Of a DNA stretch of 64,000 nucleotides, positions 1 through 7,350 are shown in pieces. The position numbers were made by a program, and so were the translations under genes. This DNA is from Bacteroidota bacterium. GTDB taxonomy: Bacteria > Bacteroidota > Bacteroidia > Bacteroidales > Prolixibacteraceae. The DNA lies in assembly GCA_029265715.1 (NCBI GenBank), contig JAJUGZ010000005.1, positions 1-64,000 of the forward strand. Reading direction: 5' to 3'. How positions within the stretch are numbered: position 1 is the first letter of the stretch; each line of letters opens with the position of its first letter. The notes beneath the pieces are model-generated. The model did not search any database, was not told where the DNA came from, and worked only from the letters and a program-made list of their open reading frames with translations.

Positions 1-274
1 AGGCCTAGCATATTGATATTCTTCATTGTTGCTCTTTTTTGTACTGTAAAATAGGCAATCTAACCATATATCCCATGCTTAAAATATTAACAATTAAACA
101 AATATATTAACATTGGGTTTTTAGAGATGCCCTTTAATTAATTTCCACCTTTGGTTTTCTCATGCGATAAGCCTTCCCCAAAAACATGAGCGGTTAGAAA
201 ACGGCTGTGTTTTGTTTTGGTTTTTCAATGTATAGGCAATCGGTGTTCTGATTAGTTTTGTTTTTGTATCTTGA
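1..274. other. Non-coding window edge upstream of the GNAT-like gene
   Basis: AT-rich sequence with no open frame of useful length and no recognisable RNA gene. It presumably carries the promoter of the following gene, but I see no convincing TTG/TAnnTTTG pair. The gene to the left is outside the window. Confidence 0.5.
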
Positions 275-1399
275 ATGATTATGAATGTAATTTTAAAGCA
301 GGTTCAGTCGAAGAAAGAGTTTACCGAGTTTATTTTTCTTCCGGAGAAAATTCACAAAGGGCACTCAAACTGGCTTCCTCCGGTTTATTTAGATGAACGT
401 ACATTTTTTAATCCGGAGAAAAATCATTCGTTTCGTGATTGTGATACCCGCATGATCTTAGCCTATCAAAATGGGAAGGTGGGGGGCCGTATCATGGGGA
501 TTATTCATCATGCCTACAATCAGTCGCATGGTGTTCGGGATGCCCGCTTTGGGTACCTTGAATGCCCAAACAATCAGGAGATAGCGCACGCGCTCATACA
601 AGATATTGAAACATGGGCCAGGGGAAAAGGGATGGAACGGCTCATCGGGCCATACGGATTTTCAGACAAGGATGTGCAGGGGCTGATGATTGAGGGCTTT
701 GAACATCAACCCATTTTAGATAGTGCCTGTAATTTCCCGTATTTGGTCGAGCTGGTTCGAAATGAGGGATTTGAAAAGGAGGTTGACTGTTTGGTTTACA
801 GATACAAATTAAATGGGTTCCCGCCTGACATTTATCGGCAGATTCATGACCGGATTGAAAATAAAAATGGGTACCGGTTGATTGAGTTTACTACGCGCAG
901 GGAACTGAAACCCTATATCTTACCGGTTCTTCGGGTTGTAAACGAAACCTATAGCGACTTGTATGGCTTTGTTAAGATGGAAGAAGATGTGATGCTGGAA
1001 TTGGCTAACCGGTATTTGCCGGTGCTCGATCCACGTTTTGTGAAAGTAGTCATGTGTGGCGAGCAACTGGTAGGTTTTTTAGTTGGGATCCCCAATTTTA
1101 CCCCGGGGCTGCAAAAAGCACGGGGCCGTATGTTGCCTTTCGGATGGTACCACATCCTGAGATCGATGAAAACGTCCCGTCAGTTGGATTTGATGATGGG
1201 GGGCGTTTTGCCAAAGTTTCAGAACCGGGGGCTCGAAATTTATATGGCTATGCGGTTGATCGAATCGTGCAAGCGGGCCGGATTTAAACAAATTGAGGTG
1301 CACCTGGTCCTTGAAACAAACCAACGTATGCTGGCCGAGCTACATAAGATTGGGGCTGTGCCACACAAGCGGTTTCGGGTATTTCAAAAAGCGCTTTAG
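275..1399 (+). CDS. GNAT-fold N-acetyltransferase-like protein
   Basis: A 374-residue protein that I place in the GNAT-like superfamily without a known substrate. The C-terminal half has the acetyl-CoA-site pattern (a Q-N-R-G turn after a beta strand, near residue 310) followed by an amphipathic helix and a strand with E-x-N, as in GNAT proteins. The N-terminal half, around GRIMGII, looks like a second degenerate GNAT-type lobe. There is no signal peptide or membrane segment, so it should be cytoplasmic. Two ATGs are possible, two codons apart. The gene converges on the lipid kinase with only four bases between stops. The family is common in Bacteroidota and usually annotated only as hypothetical or N-acetyltransferase. 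Confidence 0.7.
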   Translation: MIMNVILKQVQSKKEFTEFIFLPEKIHKGHSNWLPPVYLDERTFFNPEKNHSFRDCDTRMILAYQNGKVGGRIMGIIHHAYNQSHGVRDARFGYLECPNNQEIAHALIQDIETWARGKGMERLIGPYGFSDKDVQGLMIEGFEHQPILDSACNFPYLVELVRNEGFEKEVDCLVYRYKLNGFPPDIYRQIHDRIENKNGYRLIEFTTRRELKPYILPVLRVVNETYSDLYGFVKMEEDVMLELANRYLPVLDPRFVKVVMCGEQLVGFLVGIPNFTPGLQKARGRMLPFGWYHILRSMKTSRQLDLMMGGVLPKFQNRGLEIYMAMRLIESCKRAGFKQIEVHLVLETNQRMLAELHKIGAVPHKRFRVFQKAL

Positions 1400-1403
1400 T
1401 AAA

Positions 1404-2291
1404 TCAGAACTTTCTTCTGCCGGTATCAACCACCAGCAATCGAGCAGGGTGAATCTGGATGGTTACCGGGCTGTTTAACCGGGTCGGTTCCCCGTCGATA
1501 TGAAATTGGTTTTCAGGCGTAGAAATAATTACGGGTTGGGTACTCCGGATTATTCTCAGATAACTGGTCGGTTTTAGTTTCCCTAAAAAAAGGCGCAAGA
1601 CGATTTGAGGAAACATCCAAAGCGGAAACGGATAGGCCAGAATAACTTCAAACTGTCCGTCGGTAGGGTTTGATTGGGCTGAAATAATGGCATTGTTTCC
1701 GAACTGACGGGTATTGGCGACCGTGAGCATGAAAAATTCGCCAGAAATTTCTTCCGTATCAGTTTTTACAACAGCCTGGATGGGATGGAAGGAACGGATA
1801 TTTTTCAGCGTGCTGACCACGTAATTTCGGAAGCCCCGTTTTTTGCGGTGGGCGAAATTTACAGCCACGGCGCTGTCGAACCCGATACCTGAGACATTGA
1901 CACTTTTCTGGTTGTTGAACGACAGTACATCACAGGCAACCGATTTTTGTTCGCGGATTGCTTTCATTAGCTGGTTGAGATTCCGGTTAAACCCGAATTC
2001 GCGGGCAAAGCCGTTTCCGGAGCCTGTGGGGTAAACGGCCAGTTTTTTCCCGGTCCCTGAGAGGGCAGAGGCTATCTCGCTGACAGTCCCGTCGCCGCCA
2101 ACAGCTACGAACACATCATAATTTTCAAGCTCTTCTCCGACGATTTGTATGCTATGCCCCGCATACTCTGAAAAGCGGATTGTTGTTTCGTCGCCCAAAT
2201 CTTGTATTTCCCGAAGAAGTTTTTTATGCTTCTTCTTGCCTGAATTCGGATTCAGGATAAAAAGAGCTTTCGGATAATCGGTTTCCAGCAT
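1404..2291 (-). CDS. Diacylglycerol kinase-family lipid kinase (YegS/DgkB type)
   Basis: Predicted to phosphorylate diacylglycerol or a related lipid at the inner face of the membrane. The DAGK catalytic domain starts with the phosphate-binding segment NPNSGKKK near residue 14. The signature GGDGT follows near residue 65 and the PTGSGNGFAR motif near residue 90. The C-terminal half has the beta-sandwich seen in YegS and DgkB. At 295 residues the length is normal for the family. It lies downstream of hisIE on the same strand behind a GC-rich hairpin, so it may be read through from the histidine genes or have its own promoter. Substrate is not determinable from sequence; the family also contains sphingosine and bacterial lipid kinases. 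Confidence 0.88.
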   Translation of the reverse strand: MLETDYPKALFILNPNSGKKKHKKLLREIQDLGDETTIRFSEYAGHSIQIVGEELENYDVFVAVGGDGTVSEIASALSGTGKKLAVYPTGSGNGFAREFGFNRNLNQLMKAIREQKSVACDVLSFNNQKSVNVSGIGFDSAVAVNFAHRKKRGFRNYVVSTLKNIRSFHPIQAVVKTDTEEISGEFFMLTVANTRQFGNNAIISAQSNPTDGQFEVILAYPFPLWMFPQIVLRLFLGKLKPTSYLRIIRSTQPVIISTPENQFHIDGEPTRLNSPVTIQIHPARLLVVDTGRRKF

Positions 2292-2320
2292 CGGTTTTTG
2301 ATATGGGGTTGGGAAGAGAA

Positions 2321-2339
2321 GGCCGGGGGAAGCCCGGCT
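2321..2339 (-). terminator. GC-rich hairpin after hisIE
   Basis: Stem GCCGGG / CCCGGC with a short loop just past the hisIE stop, followed on the minus strand by a pyrimidine-rich rather than pure-T stretch. It may be a weak terminator at the end of the histidine genes. The lack of a clean U-tract makes this uncertain. Confidence 0.35.
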
Positions 2340-2348
2340 CTTGGTTTA

Positions 2349-2954
2349 TTATTTGTGCCTTTTCTTTAGTTCGCGCGCCAAATCTTCGATGCGGTAGCCT
2401 TTATGGCTCAGCAGCACAATCAGGTGGTACAGCAAATCGGCTCCCTCGTACAAAAAGTTTTCATCGTCGTTGGCCATGGCCCCGATGATGGTTTCAACAG
2501 CTTCTTCGCCCACTTTCTGTGCAATTTTGCGTGTGCCATTTCTGAACAGCGAGGTGGTGTACGAACCTTCCGGCATTTCTTCTTTTCGTTTATCGATAAA
2601 GTCTTGAAGATACTCGAGGAACATCAGGTCGCTTTCTTCGTTTTCTTCGTTCCAGCAGGTGTCGGCACCAGTGTGGCAAGTCGGCCCTACCGGATTTACT
2701 TTAATTAGAAGTGTATCGTTGTCGCAATCGCTCAGTATTTCAACCACGTTCAGGAAATGCCCCGACTCTTCGCCTTTGGTCCAAAGCCGGTTCTTGGTGC
2801 GGCTGAAAAAGGTCACCTGGCCGGTTTCTTCGGTTTTGGCCACGGCTTCTTCGTTCATGAATCCGAGCATGAGCACTTTCAGGGTGGTATTGTCTTGAAT
2901 AATAGCCGGAATCAGGCCATTTAGTTTGGTGAAATCAAGTTTTGTACTTTCCAT
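2349..2954 (-). CDS. hisIE: Bifunctional phosphoribosyl-AMP cyclohydrolase / phosphoribosyl-ATP pyrophosphatase
   Basis: Catalyses steps 2 and 3 of histidine synthesis in the cytoplasm: hydrolysis of PR-ATP to PR-AMP, then opening of the adenine ring. Residues 1 to about 115 are the HisI domain, with the metal-binding DCDND segment and the paired cysteines in TCHTGADTCW. Residues from about 120 are the all-helical HisE domain, with KVGEEAVE and the downstream EGADLLYH acidic motif that binds magnesium. The fusion is the usual arrangement in Bacteroidota and the length (201) is normal. It is the last histidine gene of the cluster. It is separated from hisF by 287 bases holding a hairpin repeat, so it may be less tightly coupled than the other genes. 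Confidence 0.97.
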   Translation of the reverse strand: MESTKLDFTKLNGLIPAIIQDNTTLKVLMLGFMNEEAVAKTEETGQVTFFSRTKNRLWTKGEESGHFLNVVEILSDCDNDTLLIKVNPVGPTCHTGADTCWNEENEESDLMFLEYLQDFIDKRKEEMPEGSYTTSLFRNGTRKIAQKVGEEAVETIIGAMANDDENFLYEGADLLYHLIVLLSHKGYRIEDLARELKKRHK

Positions 2955-3019
2955 TTTATAACTCGTTTAGATATTTCTTATTTTATAAAGTCACAGCTCC
3001 AATCAGGGGCTCCAAACAT

Positions 3020-3236
3020 GTTTCATTCGTATAAATTTTCAAAGCCGGTTCGTACAATTTTCGTAACAGCTTTTTCTTTTCAATCAAATTAGCACCGACA
3101 TGGAATAGCCATTTGTACATCTTCGGGTGGTGTGAACTTTGGCGCACATGGCTATTTCATCTGTAAATGAGTTGTTTTTAACTTGTCAGATGGAATAGCC
3201 ATTTATTCATTCTCGTGCTCTTATGGCTATTTCGTG
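3020..3236 (-). repeat. Modular hairpin repeat A, locus 1 (two hairpins plus conserved box)
   Basis: Two imperfect palindromes (arms GATGGAATAGCCAT / ATGGCTATTTCGT at 3189-3235 and CATGGAATAGCCAT / ATGGCTATTTCATC at 3099-3161) are joined by a linker. About 31 bases further comes a 45-nt box (3021-3067) carrying two direct repeats, GAAAATTGTACGAAC and a close variant, 22 bp apart on the minus strand. The same modules recur near 12.8 kb and 55 kb. It fills most of the hisF-hisIE gap. No open frame is present. The strand given is the orientation in which hairpin precedes box. Confidence 0.85.
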
Positions 3237-3241
3237 GTTGG

Positions 3242-3997
3242 CTAAAGGCGAATAGGGATATTTTTCGAACGAAGATAGTTCTTCAGATCGGGTATCGCAA
3301 TTTCTTTGTAGTGGAAAATGCTGGCTGCCAGTCCGGCATCGGCTTTCCCGGTTGTAAACACATCAACAAAATGATCCATGTTCCCGGCCCCGCCCGATGC
3401 AATGATCGGTATTTTCAGCATATCGGCCATTTGTGCCAGTTCGTTGTTGGCAAAGCCGGCTTTGGTTCCGTCGTGGTCCATCGAGGTAAACAGGATTTCG
3501 CCGGCGCCGCGGCTTTCGGCTTCTTTGGCCCACGAAAACAGTTCCTTGTCGGTAAGTATCCGGCCCCCGTTTACCGTGACAGTCCAGCGTCCTCCACAGT
3601 TTTTTGCGTCGATGGCTACCACAACGAACTGGGTCCCGAAGTTGAGCGCCAGCTCATCAATGAATTTCGGGTTGCGCACGGCCGACGAGTTGATACTGAT
3701 CTTGTCTGCCCCGGCGCTTAGCAACGCCTCAGCATCTTTCAGTTCACTAATGCCACCACCTACCGTAAAGGGGATATTTAGTTCGCGGGCAATGCGTTTT
3801 ACCAGTTCGACGAACGTTTTCCGGCCTTCGTGTGTGGCAGTGATGTCGAGGAAAACCAGTTCGTCGGCTCCCTGTTCTGCATACATGGCGCCAAGTTCGA
3901 CCGGGTCGCCTACGCTTTTAATATTCAGAAAGTTGATACCCTTCACGGTCTGACCGTCTTTGATATCCAGGCATGGGATGATTCGTTTTGCTAACAT
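3242..3997 (-). CDS. hisF: Imidazole glycerol phosphate synthase, cyclase subunit
   Basis: Partner of HisH in imidazole glycerol phosphate synthase. It uses ammonia channelled from HisH to convert PRFAR into imidazole glycerol phosphate plus AICAR. It is a 251-residue (beta/alpha)8 barrel. The two catalytic aspartates are visible in [11 protein letters not shown] at the N terminus and in VVAIDAK near residue 130. Phosphate-binding glycine loops GGGI and ASGGAG are also present. Start and length match the family. It lies 27 bases downstream of hisA, the usual order. Its AICAR product feeds purine synthesis, which may explain the presence of purU in the same cluster. Confidence 0.98.
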   Translation of the reverse strand: MLAKRIIPCLDIKDGQTVKGINFLNIKSVGDPVELGAMYAEQGADELVFLDITATHEGRKTFVELVKRIARELNIPFTVGGGISELKDAEALLSAGADKISINSSAVRNPKFIDELALNFGTQFVVVAIDAKNCGGRWTVTVNGGRILTDKELFSWAKEAESRGAGEILFTSMDHDGTKAGFANNELAQMADMLKIPIIASGGAGNMDHFVDVFTTGKADAGLAASIFHYKEIAIPDLKNYLRSKNIPIRL

Positions 3998-4024
3998 TTT
4001 TTAGTTCCTGAGGCACTTTAATGC

Positions 4025-4747
4025 TTATCGTATAAATTTACTAATCTCCTCTAATTTAATTCGTCCTTCGTAAATTGCTTTTCCGGTAATGACGCCCGGA
4101 ACGCCCATTTCGTTGAGGTCGTGAATGTCTTTCATTGATGCAATTCCACCGCTGGCGATCAATTCCAGATCAGGAAACTGTTCCATGATTTCTTTATACA
4201 GGTCAATGCTTGGCCCGGTTAACATGCCGTCGCGGGCAATGTCGGTCGAGATGACTTTTCGGATCCCGTTGCTGGTGTAGCTTTCGATGAAATCAAGAAT
4301 CGGCAGTTCCGAAACCTCGAGCCAGCCGCTTACGGCAATCTTTTTGTCTTTGGCGTCGGCCCCCAGAATGATTTTCTCCGGACCATATTTTTCAATCCAG
4401 TGCAGAAATGTGTTGCGGTCTTTCACCGCAATGCTTCCGCCGGTTACCATTTGTGCCCCGCTCTCGAAGGCAATCCGAAGATCTTCGTCTGATTTCAGTC
4501 CTCCTCCAAAGTCGATGACCAGCCCGGTTCGGGTGGCAATGGTCTCGAGCACCTTATAGTTGACAATGTGTTTGGCTTTGGCTCCATCCAGGTCGACCAG
4601 ATGCAAGCGTGTTATTCCGGCGCCTTCAAACATCTTGGCTACTTCCAATGGATTTTCGTTGTACACCGTTTTCTGGCTGTAATCGCCCTGAGACAGGCGG
4701 ACACACTTGGCGTCGATCAGGTCAATGGCTGGAATAATTGTTATCAT
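4025..4747 (-). CDS. hisA: ProFAR isomerase (phosphoribosylformimino-5-aminoimidazole carboxamide ribotide isomerase)
   Basis: Cytoplasmic (beta/alpha)8-barrel isomerase for step 4 of the pathway, an Amadori rearrangement of ProFAR to PRFAR. The catalytic base is the Asp in [14 protein letters not shown] at residue 8. The catalytic acid is the Asp in [10 protein letters not shown] near residue 170. Phosphate loops GGGLKS and ASGGI are intact. The 240-residue length is normal. It is evolutionarily related to hisF and directly precedes it. Upstream on the same strand is a broken four-helix-bundle gene rather than hisH directly, so an insertion has separated hisH from hisA by about 400 bases. 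Confidence 0.98.
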   Translation of the reverse strand: MITIIPAIDLIDAKCVRLSQGDYSQKTVYNENPLEVAKMFEGAGITRLHLVDLDGAKAKHIVNYKVLETIATRTGLVIDFGGGLKSDEDLRIAFESGAQMVTGGSIAVKDRNTFLHWIEKYGPEKIILGADAKDKKIAVSGWLEVSELPILDFIESYTSNGIRKVISTDIARDGMLTGPSIDLYKEIMEQFPDLELIASGGIASMKDIHDLNEMGVPGVITGKAIYEGRIKLEEISKFIR

Positions 4748-4765
4748 TTTTTAATAGTTGCAAAG

Positions 4766-5130
4766 TTACAGGGGTCCTAAGTATTCATTAGTTTTCTGTT
4801 GTTGAAATGAAGAAAGCATCCTTTCTATTTCTCCTTGTTTCTTCAAACAGAGAATTAAATTCTGATTCTTCAAAGAATCCGATATTTCTTGAAATTCTTA
4901 ACTGGTTCTGCGGTTCGGATAGTACCCCCATTGAAATTTTCGAGAATCGGACGAAATCAGATTTTGTTTTTCGTCCAAAGCCTTCCGCAATATTTGATGG
5001 GATAGAAATTGAGTATCGTCCGATCAGACTCGTTAATCCGTAAATTCCTTCTTTCGGAGATGCTTGTGTGATTTTGTAAATATTGGTTACTAAATCCATC
5101 GATTTTTGCCAAACAGTAAGTTTTCAATTT
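4766..5130 (-). pseudogene. Four-helix-bundle (S23-type) protein, frameshifted at both ends
   Basis: The central frame (ORF 4788-5099) matches the four-helix-bundle/23S-intervening-sequence family: YGLTSLIGRYSISIPSNIAEGFGR and SKISMGVLSEPQNQL. The frame is broken at both ends. At the N terminus, codons for KLTVWQKS precede the first ATG and match the family start, but a stop lies directly before them and no start codon is in frame. At the C terminus, one extra base after FEETR makes the listed frame end in unrelated residues. The +1 frame continues as EIERMLSSFQQQ, the expected family ending, and stops at 4766. Two independent indels argue for a decayed gene rather than a sequencing error. 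Its role in intact form is unknown; some relatives sit inside rRNA intervening sequences. Confidence 0.8.
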
Positions 5131-5155
5131 CTCTGCTAGTTTGTTCCTCTGTTTC

Positions 5156-5755
5156 TCAAATTCGTAAAAAATTTTCTAATATTTTAGAACCGACAGTCCC
5201 GCTTTTTTCGGGGTGAAACTGGGTAGCATAAAAGTTATCGCGGTGCAACGCAGCACTGAATGGATTGATATAATCGCCAAGGGCTGCCGTGTGTTCGCCA
5301 ACCGTGGCATAATAGGAGTGCACGAAATAGACATATTGATTTTCGAGCGACGGATCGAAAATGGCGCTTTTCAGCTTGGTAATGGTATTCCATCCCATGT
5401 GTGGGACTTTGGTTACGAACTCCATTCCGGGGTCAGGAACAAACCGTCTTACCTTTTCTTCAAAGATGCCCAAGCAGGGTGTGTCGCCTTCTTCCGAATG
5501 CGTACACATCAGTTGCAATCCCAGGCAAATACCTAAAACAGGTTGTTTAAGTTGCGGGATCAGTACATCCAGGCCTTCTTTTCTCAGGTAAGCCATTGTG
5601 GTGCTGGCCTCGCCAACGCCCGGGAAAATAACCTTATCGGCCGCTTTAATTTTTTCATGGTCGCCGGTTATTTGGGCCGAAACTCCCAATCGGAGCAAGG
5701 CATTGCTTACCGATTCAATATTTCCGGCGTTGTACTTTATAATGACGATGTTCAT
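5156..5755 (-). CDS. hisH: Imidazole glycerol phosphate synthase, glutamine amidotransferase subunit
   Basis: Hydrolyses glutamine and passes ammonia to HisF. It is a class I glutamine amidotransferase of 199 residues. The catalytic triad is visible as Cys in GICLGLQLM and His and Glu in the C-terminal FHPEKSG. The N-terminal NAGNIESVSNAL and FPGVGEA segments match HisH. It starts 150 bases after the tlpA stop, and that gap contains an oppositely oriented tRNA gene. Transcription of hisH from the upstream histidine genes would therefore run antisense across the tRNA, or hisH may have its own promoter; none is obvious. Confidence 0.97.
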   Translation of the reverse strand: MNIVIIKYNAGNIESVSNALLRLGVSAQITGDHEKIKAADKVIFPGVGEASTTMAYLRKEGLDVLIPQLKQPVLGICLGLQLMCTHSEEGDTPCLGIFEEKVRRFVPDPGMEFVTKVPHMGWNTITKLKSAIFDPSLENQYVYFVHSYYATVGEHTAALGDYINPFSAALHRDNFYATQFHPEKSGTVGSKILENFLRI

Positions 5756-5803
5756 AACTGTAATTTTTTGCGTTTTTCGGTAACAACGAACGAGCGCTTG
5801 CTT

Positions 5804-5811
5804 TACATTTG
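5804..5811 (+). promoter_or_regulatory. -7 box of the tRNA-Glu promoter
   Basis: TACATTTG is an exact match to the Bacteroidota -7 consensus TAnnTTTG and lies 16 bases before the mature tRNA 5' end. That leaves a leader of roughly ten bases. I see no good TTG at the expected -33 distance, so the call rests on one box and its position. Confidence 0.5.
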
Positions 5812-5827
5812 TATTGTTATTTTTCAG

Positions 5828-5899
5828 GGCGCGTTCTTCTAACGGTTAGGAATCCGGTTTCTCAATCCGGCAATGGCAGTTCGATTCTGCTACGCGCTA
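5828..5899 (+). tRNA. tRNA-Glu (anticodon CTC)
   Basis: A full cloverleaf can be drawn by hand. The acceptor is GGCGCGT / ACGCGCT with discriminator A. The D arm is TTCT / GGAA with AACGGTTA loop. The anticodon stem is CCGGT / TCCGG with loop TTCTCAA, giving anticodon CTC for GAG codons. The T arm is GGCAG / CTGCT with loop TTCGATT. One T-T mismatch closes the anticodon stem. CCA is not encoded. It lies on the strand opposite to the surrounding histidine genes, between tlpA and hisH, and has a candidate -7 box upstream. Confidence 0.88.
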
Positions 5900-5908
5900 C
5901 ATTTTTGT

Positions 5909-6439
5909 TCATTTTAGAAGATTAGCAATTACTTCTTTCATTTCCTGAAACTCTTCTTCTTTGTAAAGTCTGGTCATGTAAACAATCTTCCCGGTTTTAT
6001 CAATGATAACATTTCGTATTACTCCTGCGCCTTTTTCAGCAAATTGGTAAAAAATACCCCCTTTCGGATCGAGTGTTAACGGGTAAGTTACCGGAATTTC
6101 TTTGGCAAATTTCTCGACTTTGGCTTTGGGTTCATCCAGATCAATTCCATAGAGTGCGAACTGAGGGTTGTTTTTATATTTGTTCCAGATGTCGGCTTCG
6201 ATGTGTGGCATTTCTTTCCGGCAAACCGAACACCAGCTGGCCGTAAATTGCAACATCACAACTTTCCCTTTCAGGTCGGATATTTGAACCTTCTTCCCAT
6301 CGGTAGTGGTCATGGTAAAATCAGGGACCTGTTGCCCGATTTTGACAATGTATCCGTAGTCGGCCGGAATTTCTTTAACCGGCGTTTGGGCTTTTGCAGC
6401 GAAAGCCAGAAGCAGAAAGGTAAATGTTAAAAGCTTCAT
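5909..6439 (-). CDS. TlpA-like periplasmic thiol-disulfide oxidoreductase
   Basis: A 176-residue exported thioredoxin-fold protein with a cleavable signal peptide (residues 1 to about 17, ending AFAAKAQ). It has the redox motif WCSVCRKE near residue 71, in the AhpC/TSA-Redoxin arrangement typical of TlpA and ResA. The helix insertion FYQFAEKGAGVIRNVIID and the cis-Pro-type loop fit this family. It probably reduces or isomerises disulfides in envelope proteins. It follows purU by 24 bases, which places it in the histidine transcript without an obvious metabolic reason. A second TlpA-like protein with a different motif (WCGPC) is encoded near 16.4 kb. Confidence 0.88.
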   Translation of the reverse strand: MKLLTFTFLLLAFAAKAQTPVKEIPADYGYIVKIGQQVPDFTMTTTDGKKVQISDLKGKVVMLQFTASWCSVCRKEMPHIEADIWNKYKNNPQFALYGIDLDEPKAKVEKFAKEIPVTYPLTLDPKGGIFYQFAEKGAGVIRNVIIDKTGKIVYMTRLYKEEEFQEMKEVIANLLK

Positions 6440-6463
6440 TGTTTAGTTTTTTTAAGTGTCGGA

Positions 6464-7348
6464 TTAATTAAATACCACAGTTTTGTTTTTGTAAACCAAT
6501 ATTTTGCGTTGCAGGTGCTTGAAGACGGCGTGCGAAAGCACGATTTTTTCCAGGTCGCGTCCTTTGCGCACCAGGCGTTCGACCGTATCGATGTGGCTGC
6601 AACGTGTTACATCCTGCTCAATAATGGGCCCGCCATCCAGTTCGCTGGTCACGTAATGGCTGGTTGCCCCGATAATTTTCACTCCGCGTTCGTAGGCCGC
6701 GTGGTACGGTTTGGCCCCTGCAAACGCCGGAAGGAATGAGTGGTGGATGTTGATGATTTTGTTTGGGTATTGGGCTACAAATTCGGGCGATAGTACCTGC
6801 ATGTACCGGGCCAGTACAATGAAGTCGATCTTGTGCTGCTTAAGCAATTCGATTTCTTTGGCCTCCTGTTCTGCTTTATTTTCTCCATTTACCGGGATGT
6901 ACTGGAACTCGATGTCGAAACGGCGAGCCACTGGTTCCAGGTCCATGTGGTTGCTGATGATCAGCGGGATGTCGACATCCCATTCTCCGGCCGTATAACG
7001 CGAAAGGATATCGAACAGGCAGTGAGGCATTTTGGATACAAAAATGGCCATGCGCGGAATGCGTTTCGAGAAATGAAGGGAATAAACCATCTCCAGTTTC
7101 GATGCGATTAGCGTATCGAAGTATTCGTTGATTTTATCGGGAGGAATGGCAAATCCTTCCAGCTCCCATTCAACACGCATGTAAAAAATCTTCTGGACAC
7201 GGTCGACGTATTGGTCGAGGTAAATAATATTTCCGTTGTTCTTGTTCAGAAACTCGGTAACGGTAGCCAAAATTCCCTGTCGGTCGGGGCAGTGGATCAA
7301 TAAAATGGCTGTATTCTTTTTTTCCCTTAACGGTTTGATGCTTTTCAT
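6464..7348 (-). CDS. purU: Formyltetrahydrofolate deformylase
   Basis: Hydrolyses 10-formyl-tetrahydrofolate to formate and tetrahydrofolate, balancing the one-carbon pool and providing formate for purine synthesis. An N-terminal ACT domain (residues about 15-95, ILLIHCPDRQGILATVTEF) precedes a formyltransferase-like catalytic domain. The latter contains the Asn-His-Asp set recognisable in INIHHSFLPAFAGAKPYHAAYERGVK and the QDVTRCSH segment. The first ten or so residues (MKSIKPLREKK) are an unremarkable extension. Only two bases separate it from the hisB stop, so it is almost certainly cotranscribed with the histidine genes and controlled by the same attenuator. That placement is unusual and may relate to AICAR release by HisF. 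Confidence 0.95.
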   Translation of the reverse strand: MKSIKPLREKKNTAILLIHCPDRQGILATVTEFLNKNNGNIIYLDQYVDRVQKIFYMRVEWELEGFAIPPDKINEYFDTLIASKLEMVYSLHFSKRIPRMAIFVSKMPHCLFDILSRYTAGEWDVDIPLIISNHMDLEPVARRFDIEFQYIPVNGENKAEQEAKEIELLKQHKIDFIVLARYMQVLSPEFVAQYPNKIINIHHSFLPAFAGAKPYHAAYERGVKIIGATSHYVTSELDGGPIIEQDVTRCSHIDTVERLVRKGRDLEKIVLSHAVFKHLQRKILVYKNKTVVFN

Positions 7349-7350
7349 TT

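Noticed and set aside
3378-3953. 191-codon frame on the plus strand
   Set aside because: Antisense to hisF, Ser/Pro-rich with no domain.
4807-5043. 78-codon plus-strand frame opposite the four-helix-bundle remnant
   Set aside because: Antisense to a pseudogene whose sense translation matches a known family.
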